46,850 nt of DNA, taken from the NCBI GenBank assembly GCA_035551355.1, contig DASZNF010000037.1, positions 1 to 46,850 of the forward strand, read 5' to 3'. This DNA is from DATATV01 sp035551355 (GTDB lineage: Bacteria; Actinomycetota; Actinomycetes; Mycobacteriales; Pseudonocardiaceae). Both the position numbers and the translations under genes were made by a program. Below the pieces are notes generated by a model that saw only the letters and a program-made list of their open reading frames with translations, made no database searches and was not told the origin of the DNA. Below, piece by piece: positions 1-8,698 of the stretch (its first letter is position 1; each line of letters opens with the position of its first letter).

Positions 1-60
1 CAACCACTCACGCTCATCGGCACGCAGCACCACCGACGGCAACGACGACTTCGACACCAC
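1..60 (-). CDS. Start of an unidentified ORF running off the left edge
   Basis: Twenty open codons read leftward from a GTG at 60 (or the adjacent GTG at 57) to the window edge. An in-frame TGA lies three codons upstream, and a GAGG sits a few bases before the GTGs, so this could be a true gene start. The peptide begins VVSKSSLPSVVLRADEREWL. Codon use (CGT, GAT, TTG) is less GC3-biased than in the genes to its right. The short sequence is compatible with a transposase-like or other helix-turn-helix N-terminus, but that is only a guess. It lies downstream of the formate dehydrogenase operon on the same strand. Confidence 0.3.
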   Translation of the reverse strand, partial: MVSKSSLPSVVLRADEREWL

Positions 61-137
61 ACGTCCTCACGGCAGACACAGGAACACTGCCGCTCCCCAC
101 TACCACACCACAACCGAATCTTAGCGGCGACACACTA

Positions 138-1202
138 CTAGGCCTTGGCCGCGGCTTCCTTGCGGGCCAACCGTTCCCGCTGCGGCACGACCACGTACTT
201 CGGGTCCTTTGTGGACTCCACCCCCGCGGCGAAGGTGCCGAACCGCTTGCACACGCTCCCGGCCAGCAACGCCAAACCGGACGCCACCGCGATCGTGCGG
301 CTGCGCCGGGCACCCAGCACGCCGAGCAGGCCGGCCGCGGTGAGGCCGTCGGAGGCGAGCTGCCAGCGCCGGGCCTTCTCGGTGTGGTATGCCTCGCCGA
401 CCATGCCGATCCGGCGCTCCAGCAGCTGCGAGGACGCCAGTTCGGTGGCGGCGCCCGCGGCGGCGAACGCGCGGGCCGGGCCGGCCTCGGCGACCGGGGC
501 GCAGATCATGCCCAGCCCACCGCCGCTGGCCGCGGCCGAGCCGGTGAACACGAACGGCAGGTACGCCCGGGCCTCCTGCCAGGCCGGCACCGCGGTCTGG
601 GACAACAACACCGCGGTGTAGGAGGCCAGCGCGGGTGCGACACCGGCCGCGACCAGTCCGGACAGCCGGCCGGTCCACGTCGGCAGCCACTCGGGCAGCG
701 ACCGGCGCACCGGTGGGGGCAGCAGTTCGGTCACCGCGGCCAGCCCGGAGAACGGGCCGTACACGGCCAGAATCCAGGTGCCCACGCTCATCGGCGAGGT
801 CGGCTTGGCCACCCGCAGCATGTGGTGGAACCGTTCCGGGCGACCGAGATCGGCCACCAGCAGGTACGTGCTGGCGCCAAGGCCGGCCAGCGAGCCGATG
901 CGGCTCCAGCGGCGCAGTTCCGGCCGTCCGGTGAGATCGGCGCCCGCGGCCAGCACCGCGGCGCCCGCGGACAGCCCGCCGGTGAACAGGTACGCAGGCA
1001 CCTTCCACTCCCACACCGGCGGTTTGAGCACCGGCCGGCCGTAGTAGGACTGGAATTCGGCGCGCGGCACCATGGACTGCTCGCCGCCCTCGCGCCCACC
1101 ACCGCGCCGCCGCCTGCCGCCACGACGCCCAGCCGGGTCGGCGCCGCCGCGCCGCGAGGGATCGCTGTTTCCGTTGCGGCGCATACCACTGGCTTCGCTC
1201 AC
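138..1202 (-). CDS. NrfD-type membrane subunit of formate dehydrogenase
   Basis: This 354-residue protein is the likely membrane anchor and quinone-reducing partner of the formate dehydrogenase encoded just upstream. After an Arg/Gly-rich cytoplasmic leader of about 42 residues it enters the NrfD/PsrC-like core (VPRAEFQSYYGRPVLKPPVW), followed by about eight hydrophobic segments with the family-typical ADLGRPERFHHMLR loop. The GTG start at 1202 is chosen because it overlaps the beta-subunit stop as GTGA, which suggests translational coupling. ATGs at 1184 and 1073 are alternatives, the latter removing the basic leader. E. coli FdnI is a cytochrome b; here no paired haem-ligand pattern is evident, and the NrfD fold suggests haem-free electron transfer. 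This is the last gene of the operon. Confidence 0.88.
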   Translation of the reverse strand: MSEASGMRRNGNSDPSRRGGADPAGRRGGRRRRGGGREGGEQSMVPRAEFQSYYGRPVLKPPVWEWKVPAYLFTGGLSAGAAVLAAGADLTGRPELRRWSRIGSLAGLGASTYLLVADLGRPERFHHMLRVAKPTSPMSVGTWILAVYGPFSGLAAVTELLPPPVRRSLPEWLPTWTGRLSGLVAAGVAPALASYTAVLLSQTAVPAWQEARAYLPFVFTGSAAASGGGLGMICAPVAEAGPARAFAAAGAATELASSQLLERRIGMVGEAYHTEKARRWQLASDGLTAAGLLGVLGARRSRTIAVASGLALLAGSVCKRFGTFAAGVESTKDPKYVVVPQRERLARKEAAAKA

Positions 1203-2266
1203 GACCGGCCACCTCGGGCGAACGCCACGACGCCAGCGGCCAGGAAGGCACCCGCGGCCAGCGCCGCGTGCTTCCACATGTCGGTCAGATTGCGGGTGGG
1301 CACCACCGGGTCCGGCGGCAGCCCGTACACCTCGGGTTCGTCCAGCAACAGGAAGAACGCGCCGTCCCCGCCCACGCCGTCGTCGGGGCTCTCGCCGTAC
1401 AACCGGGCCTCGGGAACTCCGTTGGCGTGCAACGTTTCCACCCGCTCCCGGGCCCGCTCGCGCAGTTCGTCCAGCGGGCCGAACTGGATGGACTCGGTCG
1501 GACAAGCCTTGGCGCAGGCCGGTTCCAGCCCGTCGCCCAGCCGGTCGTAGCACAGCGTGCACTTCTGCGCCCGGCCATCGCCCTCGCGCCGGTCGATCAC
1601 GCCGTACGGGCAGCCGGAAACGCAGTAGCCACAACCATTGCAGATGTCCTGCTGCACCACGACCGACCCGAACTCGGTGCGGAACAACGCACCGGTCGGG
1701 CACACGTCAAGGCAGCCCGCGTGCGTGCAGTGCTTGCACACGTCCGACATCATCAGCCAGCTGAAGTCGGTGCGCGTCTCGGCGCCGGTGTTGGCGCCGG
1801 GCAAGGAGAACTCGGGCATCCCGAGGTCCACCGCCGAGGTGCCCAGCTGCCCGCCGCCGCGCTCGGTCAGCCGCAGCGCGGCGCCGATCGCGTCGGCCGT
1901 GGCTTCCGAACCCGAGGGCCCGGTCGGCAGTCCGGCGTATCCGGCGTCCCGGCCGCCGATCGCCCGGTCCTGCTCCACGAACGCCACGTGCCGCCAGCTG
2001 TCCGCGCCGAGCGAGCCGGTGTTGTCGAAGGACATGCCGAGCAGGTTGAACCCGTCCTCCGGAACGAGATTCCACTCCTTGCAGGCCACTTCGCAGGCCT
2101 TGCAACCGATGCACACGGAGGTGTCGGTGAAAAACCCTACGCGGGGCGGATGTTCGGTGTGCCCGGCGTTCCCGGCGACATCCTCCAGCGGCCCGTAGAG
2201 GCTGTGCCCGAGGTTGCGGTGCGGCTTGCCGGTCACGCCGGTTTCCAGGTTGCGTTCCACCGTCAT
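1199..2266 (-). CDS. Formate dehydrogenase iron-sulfur (beta) subunit
   Basis: A 355-residue electron-transfer subunit with four ferredoxin-like cysteine clusters: CIGCKACEVAC (Cys52/55/58/62), CKHCTHAGCLDVC, CNGCGYCVSGC and CTLCYDRL with ACAKAC. That pattern normally binds four [4Fe-4S] clusters, as in FdnH/FdoH and other DmsB-type subunits. A single C-terminal hydrophobic segment (HAALAAGAFLAAGVVAF) resembles the membrane helix of FdnH. It should pass electrons from the molybdo/tungsto-selenoprotein alpha subunit to the NrfD protein. The ATG at 2266 overlaps the alpha-subunit TAA by one base (TAATG), and its own stop overlaps the next start, so the three genes are tightly coupled. There is no Tat or Sec signal. 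Confidence 0.93.
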   Translation of the reverse strand: MTVERNLETGVTGKPHRNLGHSLYGPLEDVAGNAGHTEHPPRVGFFTDTSVCIGCKACEVACKEWNLVPEDGFNLLGMSFDNTGSLGADSWRHVAFVEQDRAIGGRDAGYAGLPTGPSGSEATADAIGAALRLTERGGGQLGTSAVDLGMPEFSLPGANTGAETRTDFSWLMMSDVCKHCTHAGCLDVCPTGALFRTEFGSVVVQQDICNGCGYCVSGCPYGVIDRREGDGRAQKCTLCYDRLGDGLEPACAKACPTESIQFGPLDELRERARERVETLHANGVPEARLYGESPDDGVGGDGAFFLLLDEPEVYGLPPDPVVPTRNLTDMWKHAALAAGAFLAAGVVAFARGGRS

Positions 2267-5200
2267 TACGGCGTCTCCGTCTCCGCGGTCCCGGCCTGGG
2301 CCGCCCGCTCCTCGACGTGCGCGATGGCGTCCATCTCGTGGGTGGTGAGCACGTGGGTGCCGGTTTCCACGGTGATTCCGGCCCTCCTGCGGTAGTCGGC
2401 CACGTAGTCCAGCAGTTCCTTGCCGCGCGGGCGGCGTCCCGGCTGGATGTCGCAGGTGGCCACCTTGCTTTCCTGGATGAACACGTTGGGGTCGGTGGCC
2501 ACCCCGAACAGGTCGTTGGTCACGTCGCCGTTGATCAGGTTGCCCGGGCCCCAGTGGTAGGGCAGCCACAACTGGTGCACCAGCCGGTCGCCCAACCGCA
2601 GCGGCACCAGCCGGTCGGTGACCAGCACCCGCGCCTCGATCGCGGTGCGCGCGCTGACCACGTGGGCCCAGCCCAGGTGCGACAGTCCGCGTTCGGCGGC
2701 CAGCTCGGGCGAGACCTCCACGGTCAGCGCGGGTTGCAGCTCGGACAGGTAGGGCAGCGTCCGGCTCATCCCGCCCGCGGTGTGGTGCTCGGTGAGCCGG
2801 GCCACGCTGAGCACGTACGGGAACACCGCGCTGTGCTGCTCCGGCGGCGAGGGGTTGGACAGGTTGTCCGGCCGCCCGTAGACCCGGCGGGTCGGGTTGG
2901 CCTGCTGCTCGTACAACGGGTTGCGCAGCGGCGACTCGTGCGGCTCGTAGTGCGTCGGCAGCGGACCGTCGGCCAGCCCGGCCGGCGCGAACAGCCAGCC
3001 CTTGCCGTCGGTCTGCATGACGAACGGGTCGTCGCCGCGCAGCGCGGCCGGGCCGACCGCGCCTGGCTCGGGCACGAAGTCCGGCGGCTTGGTCGCCTGG
3101 AAGTCCGGCACGTCGCCGCCGACCCACTTGCCCTGCTCGGCGTCCCACCAGATCAGTTTCTTGCGCTCGCTCCACGGTTTGCCCTGTGGGTCGGCCGAGG
3201 CTCGGTTGTAGAGCACCCGGCGGTTCATCGGCCAGACCCAGCCCCATTCCAGGGCGTACTGGTCCTGTTCGTGTCGGGACTTGCGGCGCGCGGCCTGGTT
3301 GACCTCGCCCGCGTACACCCCGCTGTAGATCCAGCAACCGCAGGACGTGCTGCCGTCGGCCTTCAACTCCAGATAGCTGTTGAGCGCCTCGCCGGTTTCC
3401 AGGTTGATGCCGTTGATGTGCCGCAGCACGTCGTCGGACGAGGGTTCGCCGTCCACGGCCTTGTAGTTCCAGGCCAGATCCAGGATCGGGCGGTCGCGCC
3501 GCTCGGCCGAGCCGGCGAGCCGTTCCTTGAGCATCCGGCCCAGGTGGTAGAAGAACCACAGTTCCGAGCGCTGATCCCCGCTGGGTTCAACGGCTTTCTC
3601 GCGCCATTGCAGCATCCGCTGGGTCTGGGTGAAGGTGCCTTCCTTCTCCACGTGCGATGCGGCGGGGAAGAAGAACACCTCGGTGCGGCACTGCTCGGGC
3701 ACGATCTCGCCGGTCTCGATCTCCGGCGCGTTCTTCCAGAACGTGGCGCTCTCGATCATGGCCAGGTCGCGGACCACCAGCCAGTCCAGGTTGGCCATGC
3801 CCAGCCGTTGCAGTTTCCCGTGCGCGGAACCGATCGCCGGGTTCTGGCCGAGCAGGAAGTAGCCGAACACCTTCCCGTCGATCATGTCCATCACGGTCCG
3901 GTAGGTGCCGTGATCGCCGCTGACTCTGGGCAGGTAGTCGAAACAGAAGTCGTTCTCGGCCGTGGCCGCCTTGCCCCAGTACTCTTTGAGCAGCGACACG
4001 ATGTAGGTGTCGGCGTTGTGCCAGAAACCCTTCTGCCCCTTGGCCCGGATGCCCTCGACGTACTCGGCGACGCTGGTGTCCGCTGGCGAGGGCATGGACA
4101 GGTAGCCGGGCAGGATGTTGAACAGGGTCGGGATGTCGGTCGAGCCCTGGATGCTGGCGTGCCCGCGCAACGCGAACACCCCGCCACCCGGCCGGCCGAT
4201 GTTGCCCAGCAGCAACTGGATGATGGTGCCCGCGCGGATGTACTGCGCGCCAACGGTGTGCTGGGTCCAGCCGACGCTGTACACCAGGCCCGCGGTGCGC
4301 TCCCGGCCGGAGTTCTCCGACCACGCCCGGGCCACCTTCAGGAACTGCTCCCTGGGCACCCCACAGACCTGCTCCACCATTTCCGGGGTGTAGCGGGCGT
4401 AGTGCCGCTTGAGGATCTGGTAGACGCAGCGCGGGTCTTCCAGCGTCGGATCGGACGGGATGTCGCCGGCCGATCCGGGCACGACGGGACCGCCGGAGCC
4501 GTGCGTGTCCGGGACGGCCCGCTCGCGGCGGTTGGCGTGATCCTCGCCCTGCGCCTCGGTGTTCTGGTAGCGCCAGGACCTGGGGTGGTAGCTGGCGGTT
4601 TCCGGGTCGTAGCCGCTGAACAGGCCGTCCAGATCCTCCGGGCCCTGGTAGGACTCGTCGATCAGGAACGAGGCGTTGGTGTAGGGCACGACGTACTCGA
4701 GGAAGGCGAGGTCGTTGGACAGGATGTAGTTGATCACCCCGCCCAGGAACGCGATGTCACTGCCCGCGCGCAGCGGCACGTGCAGATCGGCCACCGCGCT
4801 GGTCCGGGTGAACCGCGGGTCGACATGGATGACCTTGGCGCCGCGCGCCTTGCCCTCCATCACCCACTGGAATCCCACCGGATGGGCCTCGGCCATGTTC
4901 GAGCCCATGATGATGATGCAGTCGGAGTTGGCCAGATCCTGCTGGAAGTCGGTGGCGCCGCCCCGACCGAATGAGGTCCCCAGACCGGGAACCGTGGCGG
5001 AGTGTCAAATACGGGCCTGGTTCTCGATCTGGATGGCGCCCATCGCGGTGAACAACTTCTTGATCAGATAGTTCTCTTCGTTGTCCAGCGTGGCGCCGCC
5101 CAGGCTGGCGATGCCCATGGTTCGGCGCAGCGGGTTGCCGTGCTCGTCGGCCTCCTGCCAGCCCTTGCGCCGGGCGTCCAGCACCCGGTCCACGACCATC

Positions 5201-5574
5201 TCCATGGCCGTGCCGAGGTCGAGCTCTTCCCACTCGGTGCCGAACGGCTTGCGGTAGAGCACCTTCTGCTCACGGTGCGGCCCGGTGACCAGCTGCTTGC
5301 TGGCCGATCCCTTGGGGCACAGGCGACCGCGGGAGATCGGGCTGTCCGGGTCACCCTCGATCTGGATGACCTTCTCGTCCTTGACGAACACCTGTTGCCC
5401 GCAGCCGACGGCGCAGTACGGGCACACCGAGCGGGCCACCCGGTCGGCGTCCTTGGTACGGGGTTGCATCGCGGCGTACTGCGGCGACTGGGCCGCCGTG
5501 CCCCGCCCGAGCGGGTCGCTGCCGGTGGCCTGCCGGTAGACCGGCCAGAGGTTCAGGTACTTGCGCACACCCAC
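2266..5574 (-). CDS. Selenocysteine-containing formate dehydrogenase alpha subunit
   Basis: This is the catalytic subunit that oxidises formate to CO2 with a bis-MGD Mo or W cofactor. The frame is interrupted only by TGA at 5005-5007, residue 190 of 1102, in the context ENQARI-TGA-HSATV. The equivalent FdnG context is ENQARV-Sec-HGPTV, so I read the TGA as selenocysteine, supported by the hairpin just downstream. The N-terminal [4Fe-4S] motif is CPYCAVGC followed by RLCPKG. The downstream half has the molybdopterin oxidoreductase and dinucleotide-binding domains (for example MGSNMAEAHPVGF and LPYHWGPGNL). GTG 5574 is chosen for the purine-rich GGAGAAGAGG before it. FdnG/FdoG have a twin-arginine leader; none is visible here, so the enzyme is probably cytoplasmic. 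Automatic callers will split this gene at 5005. Confidence 0.93.
4975..4993 (-). promoter_or_regulatory. Bacterial SECIS hairpin for UGA recoding
   Basis: On the mRNA strand the sequence GGTTCCC-GGTCT-GGGGACC forms a 7-bp stem (one G-T pair) with a 5-base loop. It starts 11 bases after the UGA. From memory of the family, E. coli fdhF has the same arrangement: 11 bases, then a hairpin with a GGUCU apical loop recognised by SelB. The stem also codes for part of the conserved protein after Sec. Confidence 0.9.
5005..5007 (-). other. In-frame UGA selenocysteine codon
   Basis: TGA on the minus strand within the formate dehydrogenase alpha gene, at the position of the metal-ligand Sec/Cys of the family. 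Strong family similarity continues without a gap on both sides (EN-QARI before, HSATV and SFGRG after), so termination here would destroy an otherwise intact protein. The alignment and SECIS support recoding; the selenocysteine machinery itself is not in the window. Confidence 0.92.
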
Positions 5575-5675
5575 CGGCAGCCTCTTCTCCTCGATGCACG
5601 TTCGGCCGACGTCCAACCCGGCTACGAGACAGTAGAAACTCAACCACTCGATCGTGCAACCGCGCCACCCGAGGA

Positions 5676-7112
5676 TCAGCTTTCGATGTTGGACATCACA
5701 TGCTTGATCCGGGTGTAGTCCTCGAAACCGTACATCGACAGGTCCTTGCCGTGCCCGGAGTGCTTGAACCCGCCGTGCGGCATTTCGGCCACGATCGGAA
5801 TGTGCGTGTTGATCCACACACAGCCGAAGTCCAGGCTGCGGGCCATCCGCATGGCCCGGCCGTGGTCGCGGGTCCACACGCTGGAGGCCAGCCCGTAGCG
5901 CACGCCGTTGGCCCAGCGCAGCGCCTGCGCCTCGTCGGTGAACCGCTGCACGGTGATGACCGGCCCGAAGATCTCGTTCTGCACCGCCTCGTCGTCCTGG
6001 TGCAGACCGGAGACGACCGTCGGGGCGTAGAAGAAGCCACGCTCGCCGACCCGGGCGCCGCCGGTGTCCAGCCGGGCGTGGTCGGGCAGCCGGTCGACGA
6101 AGCCGCCGACCCGGGCCAGTTGGTCGGCGTTGTTCAACGGGCCGTACAGCACGTCCGGGTCGTCCGGTTTGCCGGTGCTGGCGGCCGCGGCCTGTTCGGT
6201 CAGCGCGGCCACGAACTCGTCGTGCACGCCCGGCGCGGCCAGCACCCGGGTGGCCGCGGTGCAGTCCTGCCCGGCGTTGAAGTACCCGGCGGCCGCGATC
6301 GCCTCGGCCGCCGCGGCGATGTCGGCGTCGTCGAACACCACCACCGGCGCCTTGCCACCCAGCTCCAGGTGGGTGCGCTTGAGATCGGCGGCGGCCGCCG
6401 CGGCCACCTCCATGCCGGCCCGCACACTGCCGGTGATCGACACCATCGCCGGGGTGGCGTGCGAGACCAGGGCCCGGCCGGTGTCCCGGTCGCCGCACAC
6501 CACGTTGAGCACGCCCGGCGGCAGGAACTCGGCGGCGATCTCGGCCAGCAGCGCGGTGCTGGCCGGGGTGGTGTCGGACGGCTTGAGCACCACGGTGTTC
6601 CCGGCGGCCAGCGCGGGCGCGATCTTCCACACCGCCATCATCAGCGGGTAGTTCCACGGCGTGACCTGCGCGCACACCCCGACCGGCTCGCGCCGCACGA
6701 ACGAGGTGTGCCCGGCCAGGTACTCACCGGCCGAGCGCCCCTCCAGCATCCGGGCCGCCCCGGCGAAGAACCGGATCTGGTCGATGGCGGGAGGCAGTTC
6801 TTCCTCGGCGGTCAGGGCCAGCGGTTTGCCGGTGTCGGCCGACTCCACCGCGACCACTTCCTCGGCCCGGGCCTCGATCGCGTCGGCGAACCGCAGCAGC
6901 GCGAGCTGCCGCTCGCCCGGGGTCTTGTCCCGCCAGGTCTCGAACGCCGTGGCCGCGGCGGTCATCGCGGTGTCCACGTCGGCCGGGCCGGACAGCGGGG
7001 AGGTGGCGTACACCTCGCCGGTGACCGGGTCGACCACGTCCAGGGTGCGCCCGTCGGCGGCATCGCCGGCCGCCCCGTTCACGAAGTTCCGGAAGGCGAT
7101 CTTGTCCGGCAT
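5676..7112 (-). CDS. Aldehyde dehydrogenase, gamma-aminobutyraldehyde/betaine-aldehyde type
   Basis: A 478-residue NAD(P)-dependent aldehyde dehydrogenase that oxidises an aldehyde to its acid. Visible landmarks are the cofactor-binding TPWNYPL (151-157), KPSD (177-180), the general base Glu250 in LELGGKAP, catalytic Cys284 in GQDCTAATR, and EIFGPV toward the C-terminus. The GQDC surround and length resemble PatD/Prr (4-aminobutyraldehyde) and betaine-aldehyde enzymes; the true substrate cannot be read from sequence. ATG 7112 follows a good GAGGAG, so the upstream MCYFF extension is not needed. It lies 101 bases before the formate dehydrogenase alpha gene on the same strand and might be co-transcribed, though no metabolic link is obvious. 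It is divergent from the discoidin-domain gene at 7296. Confidence 0.9.
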   Translation of the reverse strand: MPDKIAFRNFVNGAAGDAADGRTLDVVDPVTGEVYATSPLSGPADVDTAMTAAATAFETWRDKTPGERQLALLRFADAIEARAEEVVAVESADTGKPLALTAEEELPPAIDQIRFFAGAARMLEGRSAGEYLAGHTSFVRREPVGVCAQVTPWNYPLMMAVWKIAPALAAGNTVVLKPSDTTPASTALLAEIAAEFLPPGVLNVVCGDRDTGRALVSHATPAMVSITGSVRAGMEVAAAAAADLKRTHLELGGKAPVVVFDDADIAAAAEAIAAAGYFNAGQDCTAATRVLAAPGVHDEFVAALTEQAAAASTGKPDDPDVLYGPLNNADQLARVGGFVDRLPDHARLDTGGARVGERGFFYAPTVVSGLHQDDEAVQNEIFGPVITVQRFTDEAQALRWANGVRYGLASSVWTRDHGRAMRMARSLDFGCVWINTHIPIVAEMPHGGFKHSGHGKDLSMYGFEDYTRIKHVMSNIES

Positions 7113-7295
7113 TGCCACTCCTCGGGTACGCGGGGCAGGTGCGCGGAAAAAGTAGCACAATTGGGGTTTGGCTGACCATATCGAGCTTGATCGGGGTCGT
7201 TTGCCACGATTTCAGTCGTATCGGACCCCGGTGAGGGATATCCCGGCGACCCCGCACGCTGCCTCCGTCCGGGCCGGATCGCTGCCAAGCTGGCC

Positions 7296-8042
7296 ATGAT
7301 GGGTGAGTCAGCTGATCAACCGGCCACCGCGCCCCGGTGGAGCACCCGGCGGCGGGTGCTCACCGGGCTGGCCGCGCTCGTGGCCGCCGCGATCCCGGCC
7401 GCGGTGATCATCGGCGAGAGCCCCCCGCGGCACCCGGTGGCCGGGCTGGCCGCCGCGGGCCCGCACGCCGAATCGGCCAGCGCCGATCCGCTGGCCCTCG
7501 GCGGCCCGTTCACCGCGCCCCGCCCCGGCCCGCCGACCACCACTCCACCGAACACGCCTGAGCCGAGTCCGGCCAGGCCGGGCGCCGCGCACGCCCCGCA
7601 ACCAGCGCCGCACCGGCCCGGCACCGCCGATTTGGCGCTGCACAAGGCGGTCACGGCCAGCGGGTCCACCCAGACCTACCTACCGGGCAACGCCGTGGAC
7701 GGCGACCCGGACACCTACTGGGAAAGCACGGACAACGCCTTCCCGCAGAGCTTCACCCTCGATCTGGGCGCGCCGGTGAGCATCGGCCGGATCGTGCTGG
7801 GCGTGCCGCCGCTGCCGGACTGGCTGGCCCGCACCCAGACCATCCAGATCCAGGGCAGCGGCACCGACGGCAGCTGGTTCACCATCGCGGGCACCCAGGG
7901 CTACACCTTCGACCCGGCCGCCGGAAACGTCGTCACCATCCAGCTTTCCGCGGTCGTCACCCGGTTCGTCCGGTTCGTGTTCACCGCCAACCCCGACTGG
8001 CCGGCCGGGCAGCTGTCGGTGGTGCGGGTCTACGCCGCCTGA
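7296..8042 (+). CDS. Membrane-anchored surface protein with F5/8 type C (discoidin) domain
   Basis: A 248-residue protein with a short basic N-terminus (RWSTRRR), one hydrophobic helix (about residues 21-42), a Pro/Ala/Thr-rich linker to about residue 110, and a C-terminal discoidin-like domain starting at DLALHKAVTASGST. Typical features of that fold are GNAVDGDPDTYWES and TRFVRFVF near the end. Such domains bind sugars or surfaces. With no catalytic domain, it may present a carbohydrate-binding module on the cell wall. The linker suits spanning peptidoglycan. The ribosome site before the double ATG is weak, so the start could be 7299. It is convergent with the Clp-N gene. A similar domain occurs at the C-terminus of the rhamnosidase at 40344. 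Confidence 0.75.
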   Translation: MMGESADQPATAPRWSTRRRVLTGLAALVAAAIPAAVIIGESPPRHPVAGLAAAGPHAESASADPLALGGPFTAPRPGPPTTTPPNTPEPSPARPGAAHAPQPAPHRPGTADLALHKAVTASGSTQTYLPGNAVDGDPDTYWESTDNAFPQSFTLDLGAPVSIGRIVLGVPPLPDWLARTQTIQIQGSGTDGSWFTIAGTQGYTFDPAAGNVVTIQLSAVVTRFVRFVFTANPDWPAGQLSVVRVYAA

Positions 8043-8090
8043 GGTCAAGACACGCCCGAGGTCAGGACACGCCGGGGTCAGGACGCGTCG
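8041..8090. repeat. Three imperfect 16-17 bp tandem repeats
   Basis: Three head-to-tail copies of a unit like GAGGTCAGGACACGCCG begin at 8041, 8058 and 8074. They span the junction of two convergent genes, overlapping the stop of the discoidin gene and the last codons of the Clp-N gene. No strong hairpin with a T-tract is seen. Local slippage is the simplest origin. Confidence 0.6.
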
Positions 8091-8668
8091 TCCAGTTTCG
8101 CGCGCAGCCGCGCCACCTCGGCGGCGAGCTGTTTCACCTGTTCCTCCAACAGTTCCATCCGCGCCGGCAGCTCACCGCGGCCGCCGAGGCGGGTGGCCCG
8201 GGGCCGGTGGGCCGGCACGGCGGTCTGTTCGGCGCTGGCCAGTTCCTCGGCCCGTTCGCGCAGGGCGGTCAGGTCGACCTTCAGCGCGATGAGCGCCCTG
8301 ACCCCGCCCCCCTCGGTCACGGTGAGCAGCCCGAGCAGCAGATGGGCCGCGCTGATGTGCTCGCTGGCCAACCGCTGCGACTCGCGCAGCGAGCGTTCCA
8401 GCACCAGCTTGGCGGGCGTGGTGAACGGGATGTGCCCGGAAGGATCGTCGCTGCCTGCCGGGGTGGCATCCACCACCTCCGCCCGTACCTGTTCGATCGA
8501 GGGCTCGGCCAGCAACTCGGCCAGCACCGGGTCATGGCCGTCCGCGCCGGAGCGGAACAGCGCCAGCAGCAGGTGCTCGGTACCGATCCAGCCGTGCCGC
8601 AACCCGCGGGCCTCGTCCTGGGCCAGCACGACGATATTCCGGGCCGAATCGGTGAACCGCTCGAACAT
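8078..8668 (-). CDS. Clp N-terminal (R) domain protein
   Basis: A 196-residue protein opening with MFERFTDSARNIVVLAQDEA, the hallmark of the ClpC N-terminal domain. Both Clp-N repeats are recognisable (GTEHLLLALF near residue 30, and EHISAAHLLLGLL near 105). No AAA+ ATPase module follows; instead the last 40 residues form a predicted coiled coil (ELLEEQVKQLAAEVARLRAKL). Stand-alone Clp-N proteins are common in actinomycetes and may act as adaptors or decoys for ClpC substrates, but that role is inference. Its stop lies within the tandem repeats shared with the convergent neighbour. The next gene upstream on the same strand ends only 30 bases before this start. Confidence 0.88.
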   Translation of the reverse strand: MFERFTDSARNIVVLAQDEARGLRHGWIGTEHLLLALFRSGADGHDPVLAELLAEPSIEQVRAEVVDATPAGSDDPSGHIPFTTPAKLVLERSLRESQRLASEHISAAHLLLGLLTVTEGGGVRALIALKVDLTALRERAEELASAEQTAVPAHRPRATRLGGRGELPARMELLEEQVKQLAAEVARLRAKLDDAS

Positions 8669-8698
8669 TCCTCCAGCGTGCCACAGAATTCGTTCCGG

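Noticed and set aside
1..137. tRNA-Sec or selenocysteine machinery next to the formate dehydrogenase operon
   Set aside because: No UCA-anticodon stem-loop or long acceptor arm could be found in the left-edge sequence on either strand.
2266..4908. A separate 880-residue formate dehydrogenase ORF starting at an internal ATG
   Set aside because: It is only the part after the selenocysteine UGA; conserved sequence continues upstream through 5005-5007 in the same frame to 5574.
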